Of a stretch of DNA of 64,000 nucleotides, positions 48,180 to 59,967 are shown piece by piece. The stretch comes from Mycobacterium basiliense (GTDB taxonomy: Bacteria > Actinomycetota > Actinomycetes > Mycobacteriales > Mycobacteriaceae). A model generated the notes under the pieces. The model had not been told where the DNA came from, made no database searches, and saw only the letters and a list, made by a program, of their open reading frames with translations. The DNA lies in NCBI RefSeq assembly GCF_900292015.1, contig NZ_LR130759.1:3100001-3164000 (forward strand). Reading direction: 5' to 3'. The number at the start of each line of letters is the position of its first letter. Position 1 is the stretch's first letter. A program made the translations under genes and the position numbers.

Positions 48180-51100
48180 GTGGCGAGTCAGGAAGAACTC
48201 CACGACTACCTCAAGCGCGTCGTGGTGGAGTTAGAGGAGACGCGTCGGCGATTGCGGGACGTCAAGGCGAAAACGCATGAGCCGGTAGCCATCGTCGGTA
48301 TGGCGTGTAGTTATCCCGGCGGGTTGGACTCGCCTGAGGACTTGTGGTCTGCCGTGGTCGAAGGTCGCGATCTGATATCGGAGTGGCCGACCGACCGCGG
48401 TTGGGAAATCAACGGTTCGCCCGACTGTGATGCCGACCTCGCCTGGAAATCGTACGTGCGGTTCGGCGGCTTCGTATCCCACGTCACCGAGTTCGATGCA
48501 GACTTCTTCGGGATCGGCCATGCAGAGGCTTTGGCCATGGACCCGCAGCACCGATTGCTGCTCGAATCGACTTGGGAAGTGTTGGAGCGAGCCGGTATTG
48601 ATCCGTCGACTATTCGCGCAAGCGGCACCGGGGTTTTTGTCGGCATGCCGCCCAACTCTCACTCGAACGTGGAGATCCTGACTGAAGACCCGCATGGAGT
48701 TCGTCCCTTCCTGATGACCGGCCAATCGCTGAGCATGGCCGTTCGCCGGATCTCGTATTTCTTCGGCTTCGAGGGACCGGCCATGGTCATCGACACCGGG
48801 TGTTCATCTTCATCCGTGGCGATACATGAAGCCGTGAAATCGCTGCGGATGGGGGAATGCTCGTTGGCACTGGCCGGAGGCGTGACAGCAATGTCAACAC
48901 CACTAGCCTTTGCCGGATTCGGGGGAGGCCTTGGACTTGCTCCTGACGGGCGGTGCAAGTCATTCGCGGCAGCAGCGGACGGCATAGGATGGGGCGAGGG
49001 TGTTGGGATGCTGCTGTTGGAACGGCTATCGGATGCGCGCAAGAACCGGCATCCCGTGCTGGCGCTGGTGCGGGGTTCTGCAGTCAATCAGGACGGGGCC
49101 ACCAACGGCCTTACAGCACCGAACGGTTTAGCTCAGCAGCGGGTTATCAAGCAGGCGTTAGCCAATGCCCGCCTGGATGCGGCAGCGGTGGACGTGGTCG
49201 AGGGACATGGCACGGGGACGATGCTCGGTGACCTGATCGAAGCAGATGCCCTGGCGGCGACATACGGCCGAAACCGGCAACAGGGTCGTCCGTTGTGGCT
49301 GGGGTCCGTCAAATCGAACATCGGCCACACTTCGGCAGCGGCCGGTGTCGCCGGGGTCATCAAGATCGTCGAGGCCATGCGCCATGGAATCATTCCGCCG
49401 ACTCTGCACGCGGACGAACCTGCTCAGTATGCCAATTGGTCAACGACAGGCGTTCTGCTAGCTACTGAGCCCCACCCGTGGCCGCAGAAGGACGGTGCGC
49501 GTCTGGCGGGAGTGTCAGCATTCAGCATGAGTGGCACCAACGCGCACTTGATCGTCGAAGAAGCTCCCCGGTCGCCTACTGCGATGGATGACATAGCTGA
49601 CGCCCCAGGCGAAAGTCTGGAACCGATCGTGTCATGGGTGGTGACCGCGAAATCCGCTGAGGCGCTGCCGATGCAGGCCGCACGCATGTTAGCGCAACTC
49701 AAGCAGAATGGTGACTTTCGTCCAGTCGACATCGCGTATTCGCTTGCCAGTTCCCGAACACAGTTCGACCATCGAGCAGTTGTAGTAGGCCGTGGTCGCG
49801 ATGAGCTGCTCGACGGCCTGCGATCGCTGGCAGCGGGCGAGGCGTCATCGGCGATCCTACGTGGACTGGCCAACGTGTCCGCGAGAACTGCGGCAGTGTT
49901 TCCGGGCGAAGGCGCGCGACTCACAGGTGTGGGAAGCCAGCTGTACTCGAGTTTTCGAATGTACGCCAATGCATTTGATGAGGTGTGTTCCATCTTTGAT
50001 GAACAGATGGAAGTCCCGCTGCATGACGTGATATTCGCCGATGGCGAATCAGACACTGCCAGGTTGCTGGACCAATCCGCATATGCCAAGCCTGCGTTGT
50101 TTGCCGTCCAGGTTGCGCAATTTCGGCTCGCGGAATCGTGGGGGTTTCGGCCGGATCTCATACTTGCGAACTCCACTGCTGACGTCATCACCGCTACATA
50201 CCTTGCTGGCGTCTGGTCGCTGGCGGATGCCTGCATGCTCGTTGCAAGCCACGCCAGGCCCTCGACGGAGCTTTCAGCGATTTGTCATCGGCTGACTTTC
50301 CGAGTCCCGACGATGGCAATCATCGCGGGCCAATCGGGCGATGTGGTTGATCCGTCTCTGTTTCGCTCCCAAGAGTATTGGATCAGGCAGTCGCAGGGGC
50401 CGGCTCGTCTTGACGATGCGATCCGTCGCGCACGCGCCAAAGAGGGCATCGCCAACTTTCTGGAGTTTGGTCCGACCCGTGAACTCACCACCGTGATTCC
50501 AGATAGGGTCGCACCCGATGCTGTGCCGGACGCCCAAGGCGGCACCGGAGCGGTGACAATCGCACCGCTGCTGCGACCCGACACCGACGAAGTCATCTCG
50601 TTCGTGACCGGGCTGGCCAGGTTGTATGTCGCCGGTACGCCGATCGACTGGACTGCCGCACACGCGAGCTGGGGTGCACGACGAGTTGATTTACCTACCT
50701 ACGCATTCCAGCGGAAGAGGCTATGGCTCAACCCGGCCCTCAATGTCGAAGCATGGGTGGGGGATTCGGCTGTTGTTCGAGAGCATAGACCGAAGGCGGG
50801 CGGCAGGGCGTCGTTCGATCCGGTCCGTACCGATACCGAACGAACCCTGGCAATCGCCATCGAGCAGCTTCTTGGCGTCACCCAGGTCGGGCGGACCGAT
50901 GTGTTCTTGGCCCTCGGTGGCGACAGTGTCGGCACGTTACAACTGGCCGCCCGAGTGCGTGAAGAAGGTCTGCCACTTACCCCCCAGATGGTCTTCGAGC
51001 ACCCCTCCGTCATGCAACTGGCCGCCGCATTAGACGACACCATTCGCGAGGACACCGAAAGGGGGGAAAGCACAAGCGCTATCGCTCTTGCCGAAACCGA

Positions 51101-54100
51101 CGTGCGGCACCCGCCGATGAGCACATCTGGACTGTCGCCCTCCGACCTGGCCGCTCTACGAGAGCGTCATCATGCGGCAGGCATCGACGACGTGATGATG
51201 CTCAGCCCGCTTCAGCAGGGTCTGTTTGCGTTTGCGATGCTCAACGGCGGTGGGTCCAGCGACCCGTACCTGCTCGGCCTGACGATCGACGTGTGTGGGC
51301 CACTGGATCCCGACCTGTTGCGTACCTGCGCGCTAGCGATGCTGAACCGCTACCCGAACCTACGGGCCCGATTTGTCAGCCACGGCCTGCCCAACCCAGT
51401 ACAGGTGGTGCCATCTGACTTCGATCTGCCATGGCGGCACGTCACCGCCACGCAGGAGATGGTCACCGTACTGGAGGACGAGGAACGCCGCGGCGGATTC
51501 AACCTCGAACAGGGCCCCGCTATCCGTTTCCTGCTCATCGAATTGCCGGACGCCCATTGGCGACTCCTCATCACTATCCACCACATCGTGATCGACGGGT
51601 GGTCAGTACCGATCTTGGTCAGGGAGCTGTTCACTCTGTATCTGCTAGGCGGCAATGTCGACTCACTGGGTCCTGCACGGCCCTACCGTGACTACATTGG
51701 CTGGCTGGCTCGACGCGACCCGGCGCCAGGCGAACAGCTTTGGCGGGAACACCTCGCCGGTCCGATTGCACCAACCCTGTTGGTGAGGGCGTTGAGCGGC
51801 AGCACAGGTGCGTGCCCGAGCGATCAACCCAAGCACTCGGCATTGAGTTTAGACAAGGACGCGACCACTCGCCTGGTCGACGTCGCCCGAAGTTGCGGCG
51901 TTACCGTGAACACACTCGCGCAGGTCGGGTGGGCGCTGGTGTTGTCATCGCTGACCGGCCGCGATGACGTCGTCTTCGGGGTCACGGTATCGGGCCGGCC
52001 CGCCGACCTGTCCGGCGTCGAGTCGATGGTCGGCCTGTTTATCAACACGGTGCCATTGAGAGTCCGACTTAACCCGAAAGCGACTGTAGCTGAGCAATGT
52101 TCGATCGTACAGCGAGATTCGGCACGGCTGCGTGAGCACTGCTATTTCAGTAGCGCGCGGCTGCGTCAGCTGGCAGGAGTCGGCGACCTGTTCGACACCA
52201 TGATCTCATTCGAGAACTTCCCGATCATCGGGTTGGGCAGCGAAGAACCTGGCTCCCAGGAACTGAATCTCCGCCCCGCGGTTGGGCTTGCCCCAAGGAC
52301 GCACTTCCCGATCACCATCATGGCCAACCTGACCGACGGCCGGCTGACGCTGACGCTAGATGCTAGCGCAGCTGTCACAGCAACCACGGATTTGGACGTC
52401 GCAGACCTGTCCGCACGGATGCGGCGGGCCTTGGTGGCGTTGAGCGCCAATGCGACTCGGTCGTTGTCCTCGATAGATCTGCTCGATGAGAGTGAGCACG
52501 CGCGTTTGGACGCGTTCGGCAACCGCGCGGTTTTGACCCAACCACCAACCCCGACATCGATTCCGGTGGTGTTCGCTGCGCAGGTGGAGCGAACGCCAGA
52601 CGCGGTGGCCCTGACCTGCGATGGCCGGTCCATGACCTATCGTGAGCTTGATGAGGCGGCCAACCGGTTGGCGCATTCGTTATGCGAACGCGGTGCAGGT
52701 CCGGGAAAGTGTGTGGCGCTGCTGTTGTCACGTTCAGCCGAAGCGATCGTGGCGATCTTGGCCGTGCTCAAGAGCGCGGCGGCCTACCTTCCGATCGACC
52801 CGGCGTTGCCGGCAGCGCGGATCCAGTTCATGCTCGCCGATGCGGCCCCGGTCACAGTGATCACCACCGCCGATCTGGCTGATCGACTCGACGGGCTCGC
52901 CGTGCGGGTCCTCGATGTCAATGACCCGGCAGTTGCTGCCCAGCCCCGTACCGCATTGCCGGCACCTGCCCCTGACGACATCGGCCACATCATCTACACC
53001 TCAGGCACCACCGGTGCGCCTAAGGGGGTCGCGGTGGCCCAGCGGAGTGTCACCGAGCTGTTCGACTCATTGGACGTCGGGTTTGACCTTTCGGCGGCAC
53101 AAGTGTGGACCCAGTCTCATTCCTATGCCTTCGACTACTCCGTGTGGGAGATCTGGGGTGCGCTGCTGCACGGCGGCCGACTGGTGATCGTGCCCGAATC
53201 GGTGACTCGCTCGCCGGAAGACTTCCGCGCGTTGTTGGTTGCTGAACAGGTCACTGTTCTGAGTCAGACTCCGTCGGCGGTAGGGGTGCTCGCTCCCGAG
53301 TGGCTAGAGTCGGCAGCATTGGTGGTCGCCGCCGAACCGTGCCCGGCCGAGGTGGTGGACCGCTGGGCGCCGGGGCGGGTGATGGTGAACGGCTACGGCC
53401 CCACCGAAACGACGGTGTATGCAACGATATCCGCGCCATTGCAGCCTGGTTCGGGTCCGCCGCCGATTGGTTCGCCAGTGCCGGGGGCTGCCTTGTTTGT
53501 CCTGGATCAGTGGTTGCGCCGGGTCCCGGCCGGTGTAGTCGGTGAGTTGTACGTGGCCGGCACGGGCGTTGGAGTCGGGTATTTGGGCCGGGCGGGTTTG
53601 ACCGCATCGCGGTTTGTGGCCTGCCCATTCGGGCCGGCTGGGTCCCGGATGTATCGCACCGGAGACCTGGTGCGCTGGCGTCCCGATGGACAGCTGGATT
53701 ATTTGGGACGCGGGGACGAGCAAGTCAAGGTGCGTGGTTTTCGCATCGAGCTCGGCGAGGTGCGTGCGGCCCTGGCTGCACTCGATGGGGTCGAGCAGGC
53801 GGTGGTGATCGCTCGTGAGGACCGTGCTGGTGTCAAACGTCTCGTGGGCTATGTAATCGGAACCGCCGATCCGGCGAAGGCCCGCGCCGCGCTGGCCGAC
53901 CGGCTACCGCCGTACATGGTCCCGACCGTGGTCGTGACGTTGGAGACGCTGCCGTTGACAGTCAACGGCAAACTCGACATCCGTGCCCTTCCAGCACCGG
54001 ACTACCACGACGCCGGTGGGCGACTCCCCGGCACCCGCACCGAGGAGATCGTCGCCCGCATCTACGCCCAGGTACTAGGCGTGGAACGGGTGGGAGTAGA

Positions 54101-55100
54101 CGAATCGTTTTTCGATGTGGGCGGAGACTCATTGCTGGCGATACGCGTCGTCGCCGAGATAAACAAAGCGTTTGATGCGCACCTTCCTGTTCGCGCCTTG
54201 TTCGGCGCGCCCTCTGTTAGCAGCTTGAGTGAACAGTTGGACAATCCAGCCTGTCCAACAGAAGAATTGGTTCCCGTTGAGTTTTTAGCGCAGGGCCATG
54301 GGGAACCCTTGTTCTGCATTCATCCGGGTGTGGGAATTAGCTGGCCATATCGGGCGCTGGGTAGGTATCTGAATTGCCCGATTATCGGTATCCAACAAGT
54401 GCGGCAAATTGGTGAAATTGAGCCAGTTTCAACTCGCGACATGGCTAAGAACTATGCCGATCGACTGCAAGCGATTCATCCCACCGGACCCTACAGTCTT
54501 CTCGGCTGGTCCGCTGGCGGGGTCATAGCCCACCAGGTCGCCATTGAGCTTACTCGGCGCGGATGCGTTGTCCAACACCTGATCCTCCTGGATTCCTTTC
54601 CGAGGGCTATCAGCAGCGGCGACATTCCAAGCGACAACTCGATTTTGGAAGGTCAAATCAGGGCAAATGCCTTGCGTTTTTTGTTTGATATCGATATTCC
54701 CGAACAATCAGCCCCGCTGAGCTACGAGCAGGCAGAGAAGTTGGTAGCACAAAAACCAAGCGATGAGTCAGCGTTGGCCGAATTCGCCGTGACCGGCGAT
54801 GTCCTGCACTTTATCTTTCAGAGCCTCCAGACGAACATTTTATTCGCTTTGGAACACACACCCGATGTCTATGACGGTGACATCGTCATATTCTCCGCGA
54901 CGCAGAATATGCTTCCCGCCACCCAAACCGAGACGACATCTCAAATTGCTGACAGCCCATCCTTGTGGCACAGCTGGCGACCGTATGTGACCGGCAACAT
55001 CATCGAACACTCGATCGACTGCAAACATCAGGAAATGCTGAACGCCAAGCCGCTCAGTACCTACGGCGATCGGCTCAAATCATTACTAGACGGACACTAG
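48180..55100 (+). CDS. Hybrid PKS-NRPS termination protein D (KS-AT*-ACP-C-A-PCP-TE)
   Basis: About 2306 residues. The N-terminal docking helix [20 protein letters not shown] is followed by a KS (48282-49560; Cys 48801-48803 in DTGCSSS; EGHGTGT and NIGHT His motifs). The AT (about 49890-50560) is degenerate: GHSxG reads ANSTA, and roughly 80 central residues, including the xAxH His, are missing. ACP Ser 50925-50927. Condensation domain with HHIVIDG (51579-51599). Adenylation domain about 52570-53990 ([31 protein letters not shown]). PCP Ser 54129-54131. Thioesterase from about 54270 with GWSAGG (Ser 54510-54512) and a His in DCKHQEM. It has no KR. It should accept the chain from protein C, add one amino acid and release the product by hydrolysis or cyclisation. 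By-eye specificity residues of the A domain (D, Y, W, S, V, A, G, V, Y) match no code I know with confidence. Confidence 0.95.
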   Translation: MASQEELHDYLKRVVVELEETRRRLRDVKAKTHEPVAIVGMACSYPGGLDSPEDLWSAVVEGRDLISEWPTDRGWEINGSPDCDADLAWKSYVRFGGFVSHVTEFDADFFGIGHAEALAMDPQHRLLLESTWEVLERAGIDPSTIRASGTGVFVGMPPNSHSNVEILTEDPHGVRPFLMTGQSLSMAVRRISYFFGFEGPAMVIDTGCSSSSVAIHEAVKSLRMGECSLALAGGVTAMSTPLAFAGFGGGLGLAPDGRCKSFAAAADGIGWGEGVGMLLLERLSDARKNRHPVLALVRGSAVNQDGATNGLTAPNGLAQQRVIKQALANARLDAAAVDVVEGHGTGTMLGDLIEADALAATYGRNRQQGRPLWLGSVKSNIGHTSAAAGVAGVIKIVEAMRHGIIPPTLHADEPAQYANWSTTGVLLATEPHPWPQKDGARLAGVSAFSMSGTNAHLIVEEAPRSPTAMDDIADAPGESLEPIVSWVVTAKSAEALPMQAARMLAQLKQNGDFRPVDIAYSLASSRTQFDHRAVVVGRGRDELLDGLRSLAAGEASSAILRGLANVSARTAAVFPGEGARLTGVGSQLYSSFRMYANAFDEVCSIFDEQMEVPLHDVIFADGESDTARLLDQSAYAKPALFAVQVAQFRLAESWGFRPDLILANSTADVITATYLAGVWSLADACMLVASHARPSTELSAICHRLTFRVPTMAIIAGQSGDVVDPSLFRSQEYWIRQSQGPARLDDAIRRARAKEGIANFLEFGPTRELTTVIPDRVAPDAVPDAQGGTGAVTIAPLLRPDTDEVISFVTGLARLYVAGTPIDWTAAHASWGARRVDLPTYAFQRKRLWLNPALNVEAWVGDSAVVREHRPKAGGRASFDPVRTDTERTLAIAIEQLLGVTQVGRTDVFLALGGDSVGTLQLAARVREEGLPLTPQMVFEHPSVMQLAAALDDTIREDTERGESTSAIALAETDVRHPPMSTSGLSPSDLAALRERHHAAGIDDVMMLSPLQQGLFAFAMLNGGGSSDPYLLGLTIDVCGPLDPDLLRTCALAMLNRYPNLRARFVSHGLPNPVQVVPSDFDLPWRHVTATQEMVTVLEDEERRGGFNLEQGPAIRFLLIELPDAHWRLLITIHHIVIDGWSVPILVRELFTLYLLGGNVDSLGPARPYRDYIGWLARRDPAPGEQLWREHLAGPIAPTLLVRALSGSTGACPSDQPKHSALSLDKDATTRLVDVARSCGVTVNTLAQVGWALVLSSLTGRDDVVFGVTVSGRPADLSGVESMVGLFINTVPLRVRLNPKATVAEQCSIVQRDSARLREHCYFSSARLRQLAGVGDLFDTMISFENFPIIGLGSEEPGSQELNLRPAVGLAPRTHFPITIMANLTDGRLTLTLDASAAVTATTDLDVADLSARMRRALVALSANATRSLSSIDLLDESEHARLDAFGNRAVLTQPPTPTSIPVVFAAQVERTPDAVALTCDGRSMTYRELDEAANRLAHSLCERGAGPGKCVALLLSRSAEAIVAILAVLKSAAAYLPIDPALPAARIQFMLADAAPVTVITTADLADRLDGLAVRVLDVNDPAVAAQPRTALPAPAPDDIGHIIYTSGTTGAPKGVAVAQRSVTELFDSLDVGFDLSAAQVWTQSHSYAFDYSVWEIWGALLHGGRLVIVPESVTRSPEDFRALLVAEQVTVLSQTPSAVGVLAPEWLESAALVVAAEPCPAEVVDRWAPGRVMVNGYGPTETTVYATISAPLQPGSGPPPIGSPVPGAALFVLDQWLRRVPAGVVGELYVAGTGVGVGYLGRAGLTASRFVACPFGPAGSRMYRTGDLVRWRPDGQLDYLGRGDEQVKVRGFRIELGEVRAALAALDGVEQAVVIAREDRAGVKRLVGYVIGTADPAKARAALADRLPPYMVPTVVVTLETLPLTVNGKLDIRALPAPDYHDAGGRLPGTRTEEIVARIYAQVLGVERVGVDESFFDVGGDSLLAIRVVAEINKAFDAHLPVRALFGAPSVSSLSEQLDNPACPTEELVPVEFLAQGHGEPLFCIHPGVGISWPYRALGRYLNCPIIGIQQVRQIGEIEPVSTRDMAKNYADRLQAIHPTGPYSLLGWSAGGVIAHQVAIELTRRGCVVQHLILLDSFPRAISSGDIPSDNSILEGQIRANALRFLFDIDIPEQSAPLSYEQAEKLVAQKPSDESALAEFAVTGDVLHFIFQSLQTNILFALEHTPDVYDGDIVIFSATQNMLPATQTETTSQIADSPSLWHSWRPYVTGNIIEHSIDCKHQEMLNAKPLSTYGDRLKSLLDGH

Positions 55101-55130
55101 CGAGCGTTGCGCTCCGCGCGGTTGCTCGCT
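55099..55130 (+). terminator. Hairpin at the end of protein D
   Basis: AGCGAGC (55099-55105, overlapping the stop) pairs with GCTCGCT (55124-55130) around an 18-base GC-rich loop that can itself fold. There is no T tract, as is common for mycobacterial ends, so this is a likely but unproven terminator. Confidence 0.45.
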
Positions 55131-55571
55131 GAGCCGGCAACAAATCCGCTGCCACACATGCGTTCCCGTGGTCATATCCCGCCGCAATAGGTGAGGCTCG
55201 CATCCACTTTGGAGCAATCGGGGACACTTTGAGCGTGGAGGCACGATCCACCTGTCGGACAGACCAATTGACAGCCGATACCGTCGGCGTCGACTGAGGG
55301 ATAGCATCTCGATAAGAGGACCTTCCATGAGTTGTCAGGTGAGCGCCCACCGAAGAGCACCGCGTAATCACGTGTGCACCGGGGTCGAGAAGCGCTCGCG
55401 CACACCGGTTTTCGAATAAGACCAGGCCATCTGCCGACGCCAGTGCGTTTTGCATGGTGTTTTGTACGAGTCCGGCGATTTTGACAGTGCTTCGCTGCGC
55501 CTAGGCGTGCCTAATTGGGTGCGATGCGACCGGCCGGTTTGGCGGCGTACTAGACACGGGGAGGTGCCGCG
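55131..55571. other. Intergenic region before PE_PGRS
   Basis: 441 bases. Open frames of up to about 126 codons on the minus strand look like neither a known protein nor mycobacterial codon use. The last part (GGGGAGG at 55557-55564) is the ribosome site of the PE_PGRS gene. I see no insertion sequence or RNA gene. Confidence 0.5.
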
Positions 55572-58166
55572 ATGTCGTTTGTGAGTGTGTCGCCGGAACT
55601 GGTCGCCGCCGCGGCGTCAGAATTGGCGCATCTAGGGTCGGCCATCGGTGCGGCCAACGCGGCCGCGGCGGGGTCGACGACGGTGATGATGGCAGCGGGC
55701 GCCGATGAGGTATCGGCGGCGATCGCGGCGTTGTTCGGCGAACATGCACGGGCCTATCAAGCGCTCGCCGCGCAGATCTCGGGCTTTCATACCCAGTTTT
55801 TGGACGCCTTGGCCTCCGGTGCGGGCATGTACGTTACCGCCGAAGTCGCCAATGCACAGAAAAATTTGATGGACACAGTCAACGCCTCCACCCAAGGGTT
55901 ATTGGGGCGCCCGTTGATCGGCGACGGGGCAGATGGGACAGTCCCCGGTCAAGCTGGCGGGCCCGGCGGGTTGTTGTACGGCAATGGCGGTAACGGTGGT
56001 CCCGGTGCGGCCGGTGGTGATGCCGGGTTGGTCGGCAATGGTGGGGCCGGTGGCAGCGGGGTCGGTCTCGGTCTTGTCGGCGGTGCCGGCGGTAACGGCG
56101 GGTGGCTGTATGGCAACGGCGGGACGGGTGGCGCCGGCGGGGCAGGCGCCACCGCAGGCGCCAACGGAGCTGCTGGCGGGGCCGGGGGACCGGCCGGGCT
56201 GATCGGTTCCGGCGGGGCCGGCGGCCATGGTGGGTCCGGGGCGCCGGGTGCCGCCAGCGGGCTCGGCGGGGCCGGCGGGGCCGGTGGAGTAGGGGGAAGC
56301 GGGGGTTGGTTGTACGGCCAGGGTGGCGCCGGCGGGAACGGCGGGACCGGCGGCCACGGCGGCGCGGCTACCGCGGCCGGCGCTGTGGGTGGGGCCGGCG
56401 GCGCCGGCGGGGCCGGTGCTGCCGGCGGGGGCACCGGGCTGATCGGGACCGGTGGAGCCGGCGGGGCCGCTGGCAACGGGGGCGACGGTGGTTCCGGCGG
56501 CAACACCTCCGGTGCCGGTGAGACCGCCCGTCCCGGCGGAGAAGGCGGAGTCGGCGGCGCGGGGGGTAACGGAGGTGCCGGTGCGTGGCTATTCGGGGCC
56601 GGCGGGGCCGGCGGGGCCGCCGGCAACGGCGGAACGGGCGGCACCGGCGGTGCCGGCACCAACGCTGGTGATGTCGGCGCGGCCGGCGGGACAGGAGGTG
56701 CAGGCGGGGTCGGTGGTGGCGGCGGCGGTGGCTGGCTGTTCGGCAACGGGGGCACCGGCGGGGCCGCAGGCGACGGCGGGATGGGAGGCACCGGCGGCAC
56801 CGGAGAAGGCCCCGGTGCCGGCGGTAGCGGCGGGGCAGGCGGTGTCGGTGGCGGTGGTGGTGGCGGCGGCTTGCTGTCCGGCAACGGCGGGAGCGGCGGG
56901 ACCGCGGGCAACGGGGGGAGCGGCGGCAACGGCGGCGACACTTTAGGCCTCGGCAACGACGGAGGCGCCGGTGGCACCGGCGGTACAGGTGGCGTTGGTG
57001 GCTGGGGTGGTGCCGGTGGGTGGCTGTCCGGCGACGGTGGAACCGGCGGAGCGGCCGGCAACGGCGGTAGCGGTGGCATCGGCGGAAATAGCTCATACCG
57101 CAATGGCGGCGCCGGTGGGGCCGGCGGCGCCGGCGGCTTCGGTGGAGGTGGCGGTGCCGGCGGGTGGGTGCTCGGCAACGGCGGCAACGGCGGTGCGGCC
57201 GGCAACGGCAGCGGCGGTGGCACCGGCGGCATCGGCGGCACCGGTAACAACGCGACTGGCGACGGCGGGGCCGGCGGGGCCGGCGGCACCGGCGGCTTTG
57301 GTGGTGGCGGTGGTGCCTGCGGGTTGCTCTACGGCGACGGCGGAACCGGCGGAGCGGCCGGCAACGGCGGAACCGGCGGCGATGGCGGCCGCAGCTTCGG
57401 CAACAAAGGCGACGGAGGCGTCGGCGGGGTCGGCGGGTTCGGAGGCGTCGGAGGCACCGGCGGTGCCGGCGGGTGGGTGTTCGGTAGCGGCGGTGCCGGC
57501 GGTGCCGCCGGCAACGGCGGCGCGGGAGGCAACGGCGCCACGAGCTTCGGCATTGACGACGGTGGGGCCGGTGGGGCTGGCGGCGCTGGCGGGCTCGGCG
57601 GAGGTGGTGGTGCCGCCGGGTGGCTGTACGGCAACGGCGGCAACGGCGGGGCCGCCGGCAACGGCGGCGCGGGAGGCAGCGGCGCTTCCAGCACAGGTGA
57701 CGGCGACGGTGGAGCTGGTGGGGCTGGCGGCGCTGGCGGATTCGGCGGAGGTGGTGGTGCCGGCGGGCGGGTGTACGGCAACGGCGGAGCCGGCGGGGCC
57801 TCGGGCAACGGTGGCGCGGGCGGCGGTGGCGGCACCAGCACAGTAGCTGGCGGCACCGGCGGCGACGGTGGGGACGGCGGGGCCGGAGGCGCAGGCGCAA
57901 CAGGTGGGGCGGGCGGGATGATCGGCAACGGCGGGGCCGGCGGGGCCGGCGGCACCGGCGGCACCGGCGGGGCCGGCGGCCCCGGCAAGAGCGTCGATGG
58001 CAACCATGGCGCCGATGGCGCCGGCGGCACCGGCGGAAACGGCGGCGACGCCACGTGGATCGGGGACGGCGGCAACGGTGGGGCCGGTGGCGGTGGCGCA
58101 GTGGGCGGTATCGGGGGGAACGGCGGGCGGATATTCGGAAAATCCGGAGCGTCCGGACCGGCCTAA
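55572..58166 (+). CDS. PE_PGRS family protein
   Basis: 864 residues. Residues 1-99 form a PE domain: SFVSVSPEL start (the family has PE near residue 8-9), Ala-rich helices and the type VII secretion signal YVTAE (YxxxE, residues 87-91). A linker with [11 protein letters not shown] follows near residue 114, then a long glycine-rich PGRS domain of GGA/GGN triplets. Such proteins are exported by ESX-5 and sit on the mycobacterial cell surface. No separate C-terminal domain is visible; the frame ends SGPA. Start ATG 55572 with GGGGAGG just upstream. It is not part of the polyketide pathway as far as the sequence shows, but it marks the host as a slow-growing Mycobacterium. Confidence 0.97.
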   Translation: MSFVSVSPELVAAAASELAHLGSAIGAANAAAAGSTTVMMAAGADEVSAAIAALFGEHARAYQALAAQISGFHTQFLDALASGAGMYVTAEVANAQKNLMDTVNASTQGLLGRPLIGDGADGTVPGQAGGPGGLLYGNGGNGGPGAAGGDAGLVGNGGAGGSGVGLGLVGGAGGNGGWLYGNGGTGGAGGAGATAGANGAAGGAGGPAGLIGSGGAGGHGGSGAPGAASGLGGAGGAGGVGGSGGWLYGQGGAGGNGGTGGHGGAATAAGAVGGAGGAGGAGAAGGGTGLIGTGGAGGAAGNGGDGGSGGNTSGAGETARPGGEGGVGGAGGNGGAGAWLFGAGGAGGAAGNGGTGGTGGAGTNAGDVGAAGGTGGAGGVGGGGGGGWLFGNGGTGGAAGDGGMGGTGGTGEGPGAGGSGGAGGVGGGGGGGGLLSGNGGSGGTAGNGGSGGNGGDTLGLGNDGGAGGTGGTGGVGGWGGAGGWLSGDGGTGGAAGNGGSGGIGGNSSYRNGGAGGAGGAGGFGGGGGAGGWVLGNGGNGGAAGNGSGGGTGGIGGTGNNATGDGGAGGAGGTGGFGGGGGACGLLYGDGGTGGAAGNGGTGGDGGRSFGNKGDGGVGGVGGFGGVGGTGGAGGWVFGSGGAGGAAGNGGAGGNGATSFGIDDGGAGGAGGAGGLGGGGGAAGWLYGNGGNGGAAGNGGAGGSGASSTGDGDGGAGGAGGAGGFGGGGGAGGRVYGNGGAGGASGNGGAGGGGGTSTVAGGTGGDGGDGGAGGAGATGGAGGMIGNGGAGGAGGTGGTGGAGGPGKSVDGNHGADGAGGTGGNGGDATWIGDGGNGGAGGGGAVGGIGGNGGRIFGKSGASGPA
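55920..58163 (+). repeat. PGRS GC-rich repeat array
   Basis: More than 2.2 kb of imperfect GGCGGNGCC/GGCAACGGC units coding Gly-Gly-Ala and Gly-Asn-Gly triplets. The low-complexity DNA creates long open frames on both strands (for example 56368-58170 minus) that are shadows only. Confidence 0.93.
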
Positions 58167-58507
58167 CCAATTCCTAGTGTTTCCGATCCCACCCACCGGC
58201 ATCGATCAGCCGCGTCAGCTCACAACACCTACACGTGTCGTCAACGCGCAGCTTCATGACCGGGGTGATGTTTTATGCCGGCGGCAAAACAAACATCATG
58301 CCGGTACCAATCGTGGTGACCGCGACCCGTCGCATTCGATCGCATTGTGTCGAAGTCCCGCCGCAAACGCCGCATTGGGTGCTAGCTTCGCCGAGAGACG
58401 ATGGGCACGGAACTCGGTAGTAACTAGGTCATGGCCAACGCGGCCTAGCCTCACTTCGCGCTGCCACACCAGCACGAATACAGAATATTAGAGGAAAGGA
58501 AGCGACG
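58167..58507. other. Intergenic region after PE_PGRS
   Basis: 341 bases without a supported gene. A 61-codon frame at 58235-58420 has no ribosome site and no family resemblance. The right end carries GAGGAAAGGAA, the ribosome site of the next gene. Confidence 0.5.
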
Positions 58508-59395
58508 ATGGGCGTCTTCTCCGCGCCGGAGAAAAGGAACAACGAACCCCGCAGAACTCCGGATCGTGCCGGCTCAGCCCTCGTCCCGTTCTCCTGGGGT
58601 TCATCGGGGGGCACCGACGACCAACTGATTCAGCGCCTAAGCGAGACGACTCTCCAACTCAGCCGAGTCGTCGGCCATGTGGTGGTGGTAGACGACGGAA
58701 GCGGGCTGACCTTTACGGCGGCGGATATCCCCGGGTGCGATCAGCTTGTCAGACTGGAGCGCAATGTCGGCAAGACCGAAGCCATCCGTGTTGGTTTGCG
58801 GGAACTGGTGGACAAAGAGGGCATCCACTACATCGTGCAATGTGATTGCGACCTTGATCAGCGTCCGTCCGACGCCTGGCTACTCGTCGACGCGTACCGT
58901 CGTATCGACCCCAATCGGGCGACCGGCCCGGTCTTGCTGGTGGGAGATAGGTATCCAAGCTACGCCAAAACATTTCGTTCGGACCCCTACCGGGCAGAAC
59001 TGCTGCTGGCTAGCACGCTTGCCTGCCGACTGGGCGGCCTGAAACTGCGCGACCTTGTGTCGGGGTTTCGTCTTTTCTCGGTCGATTTTGCTAGACGCCA
59101 CCTCGCGATGAGCAAAACCGATGGCTTCGGTCTCGAGATCGAACAGGCTGTCTGTGCCTATTTGTGCGACGCCGTAACAGGGAACATCCGCCTCTCTTGG
59201 TCGAGACCGCGCGCCAAGACCACAAAAGGCTGGAAAATTATCGAAGTGCTCGAGGGGATATCGATCCATGCCGACGCAATAAAAGCCAAGGGTTGGCAAG
59301 GCCGGCTGGTTGAGGCGTGGGCGTCCCGGATTCTTGCCAAGGTGAAGAAGACCAACCGCTCGGACTTCGGGTTGGGTCTTACCGTGCGTCGTTGA
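58508..59395 (+). CDS. GT2-like (GT-A fold) glycosyltransferase
   Basis: 295 residues, start ATG after AGGAAAGGAAG. The core carries the GT-A pattern: VVVVDDGSG (nucleotide-sugar binding, about residue 58), RNVGKTEAIRVGL (about 84), and QCDCDLDQRPSD (about 115), whose acidic cluster fits a DxD metal site. The later SGFRLF segment also occurs in polyprenyl-phosphate mannose/glucose synthase relatives. There is no signal peptide or membrane helix, so it should be cytosolic. The usual N-terminal ALNEE motif is absent; the region instead reads LVPFSWGSSGGTDDQLIQ. Sugar donor and acceptor are unknown. A role in glycosylating the polyketide is possible but unsupported, because PE_PGRS separates it from the cluster. 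Confidence 0.75.
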   Translation: MGVFSAPEKRNNEPRRTPDRAGSALVPFSWGSSGGTDDQLIQRLSETTLQLSRVVGHVVVVDDGSGLTFTAADIPGCDQLVRLERNVGKTEAIRVGLRELVDKEGIHYIVQCDCDLDQRPSDAWLLVDAYRRIDPNRATGPVLLVGDRYPSYAKTFRSDPYRAELLLASTLACRLGGLKLRDLVSGFRLFSVDFARRHLAMSKTDGFGLEIEQAVCAYLCDAVTGNIRLSWSRPRAKTTKGWKIIEVLEGISIHADAIKAKGWQGRLVEAWASRILAKVKKTNRSDFGLGLTVRR

Positions 59396-59967
59396 CAACC
59401 TTACTGCCAAACTTCGCCGGGCAGGTGCGCCGTCGCGCCCAAACCCGTGTTCCTGCCGTTTGGGAGCAGCAACCGCTGATGATGCAAAGCGAGCGAGGGA
59501 CATTCAAAACGTATGATTACCTGACATAATGTCGCTTATCGGTACTTAACCAATGCGAGCGAGTTGGCGTAGGCGAAAGGTGCGCCTGCCCGGCTTCTCA
59601 CGCCCGACGATTGCCCCAGCGCCACGGACGATGTCTCGGCAGACGAAATTCCTTGGGCCGTACCCGAAGGTCGCCGGACCCGTGGTGGACTGGACTGGTC
59701 GGACCCACCGGGGCGGCGCCCAGCTACCTACCCCTTTCCCCGGGGCCACGCCGCCGACATTACGTCACTGTGACGAATTGATCATCGGGCGGCGGGGCGC
59801 AGGTCCCGCGTCGATGGCGTCGCGATCAAGGAGATTTCGGTGGCAAGTCTTGCCAAACGCCCGGTTTCGAGATCCTGGCGGCCGGTCGACGAGGGCACGG
59901 CGGGAACAGCACCCGCCACCTCGGCGGACGCTGAGGTGGCCCGCTGACGACGCGAAACTACGGTGGT
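59396..59967. other. Intergenic region with palindromes
   Basis: 572 bases between the convergent glycosyltransferase and methyltransferase genes. A plus-strand frame at 59553-59978 (141 codons) is Arg/Pro-rich and unlike a protein. Two dyads stand out: GACATAATGTC (59523-59533), followed by CGCTTATCGGTAC, and CGTCACTGTGACG (59763-59775). Confidence 0.5.
59763..59779 (+). promoter_or_regulatory. Palindromic element CGTCACTGTGACGAATT, copy 1
   Basis: Perfect dyad CGTCAC-T-GTGACG with AATT to the right. A second copy in inverted orientation lies at 60956-60972, so the pair brackets the methyltransferase gene. Confidence 0.45.

Noticed and set aside
47803..48280. Small plus-strand ORFs upstream of protein D as regulators or an MbtH-like protein
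   Set aside because: No helix-turn-helix or MbtH motif; composition is that of untranslated GC-rich DNA, and one runs into protein D.
56368..58170. 600-codon minus-strand frame and the 446-codon frame at 55949-57289 opposite the PE_PGRS gene
   Set aside because: They encode Arg/His- or Pro-only low-complexity chains produced by the GGC/GCC repeats. No start context or domain; the plus-strand PE_PGRS explains the DNA.
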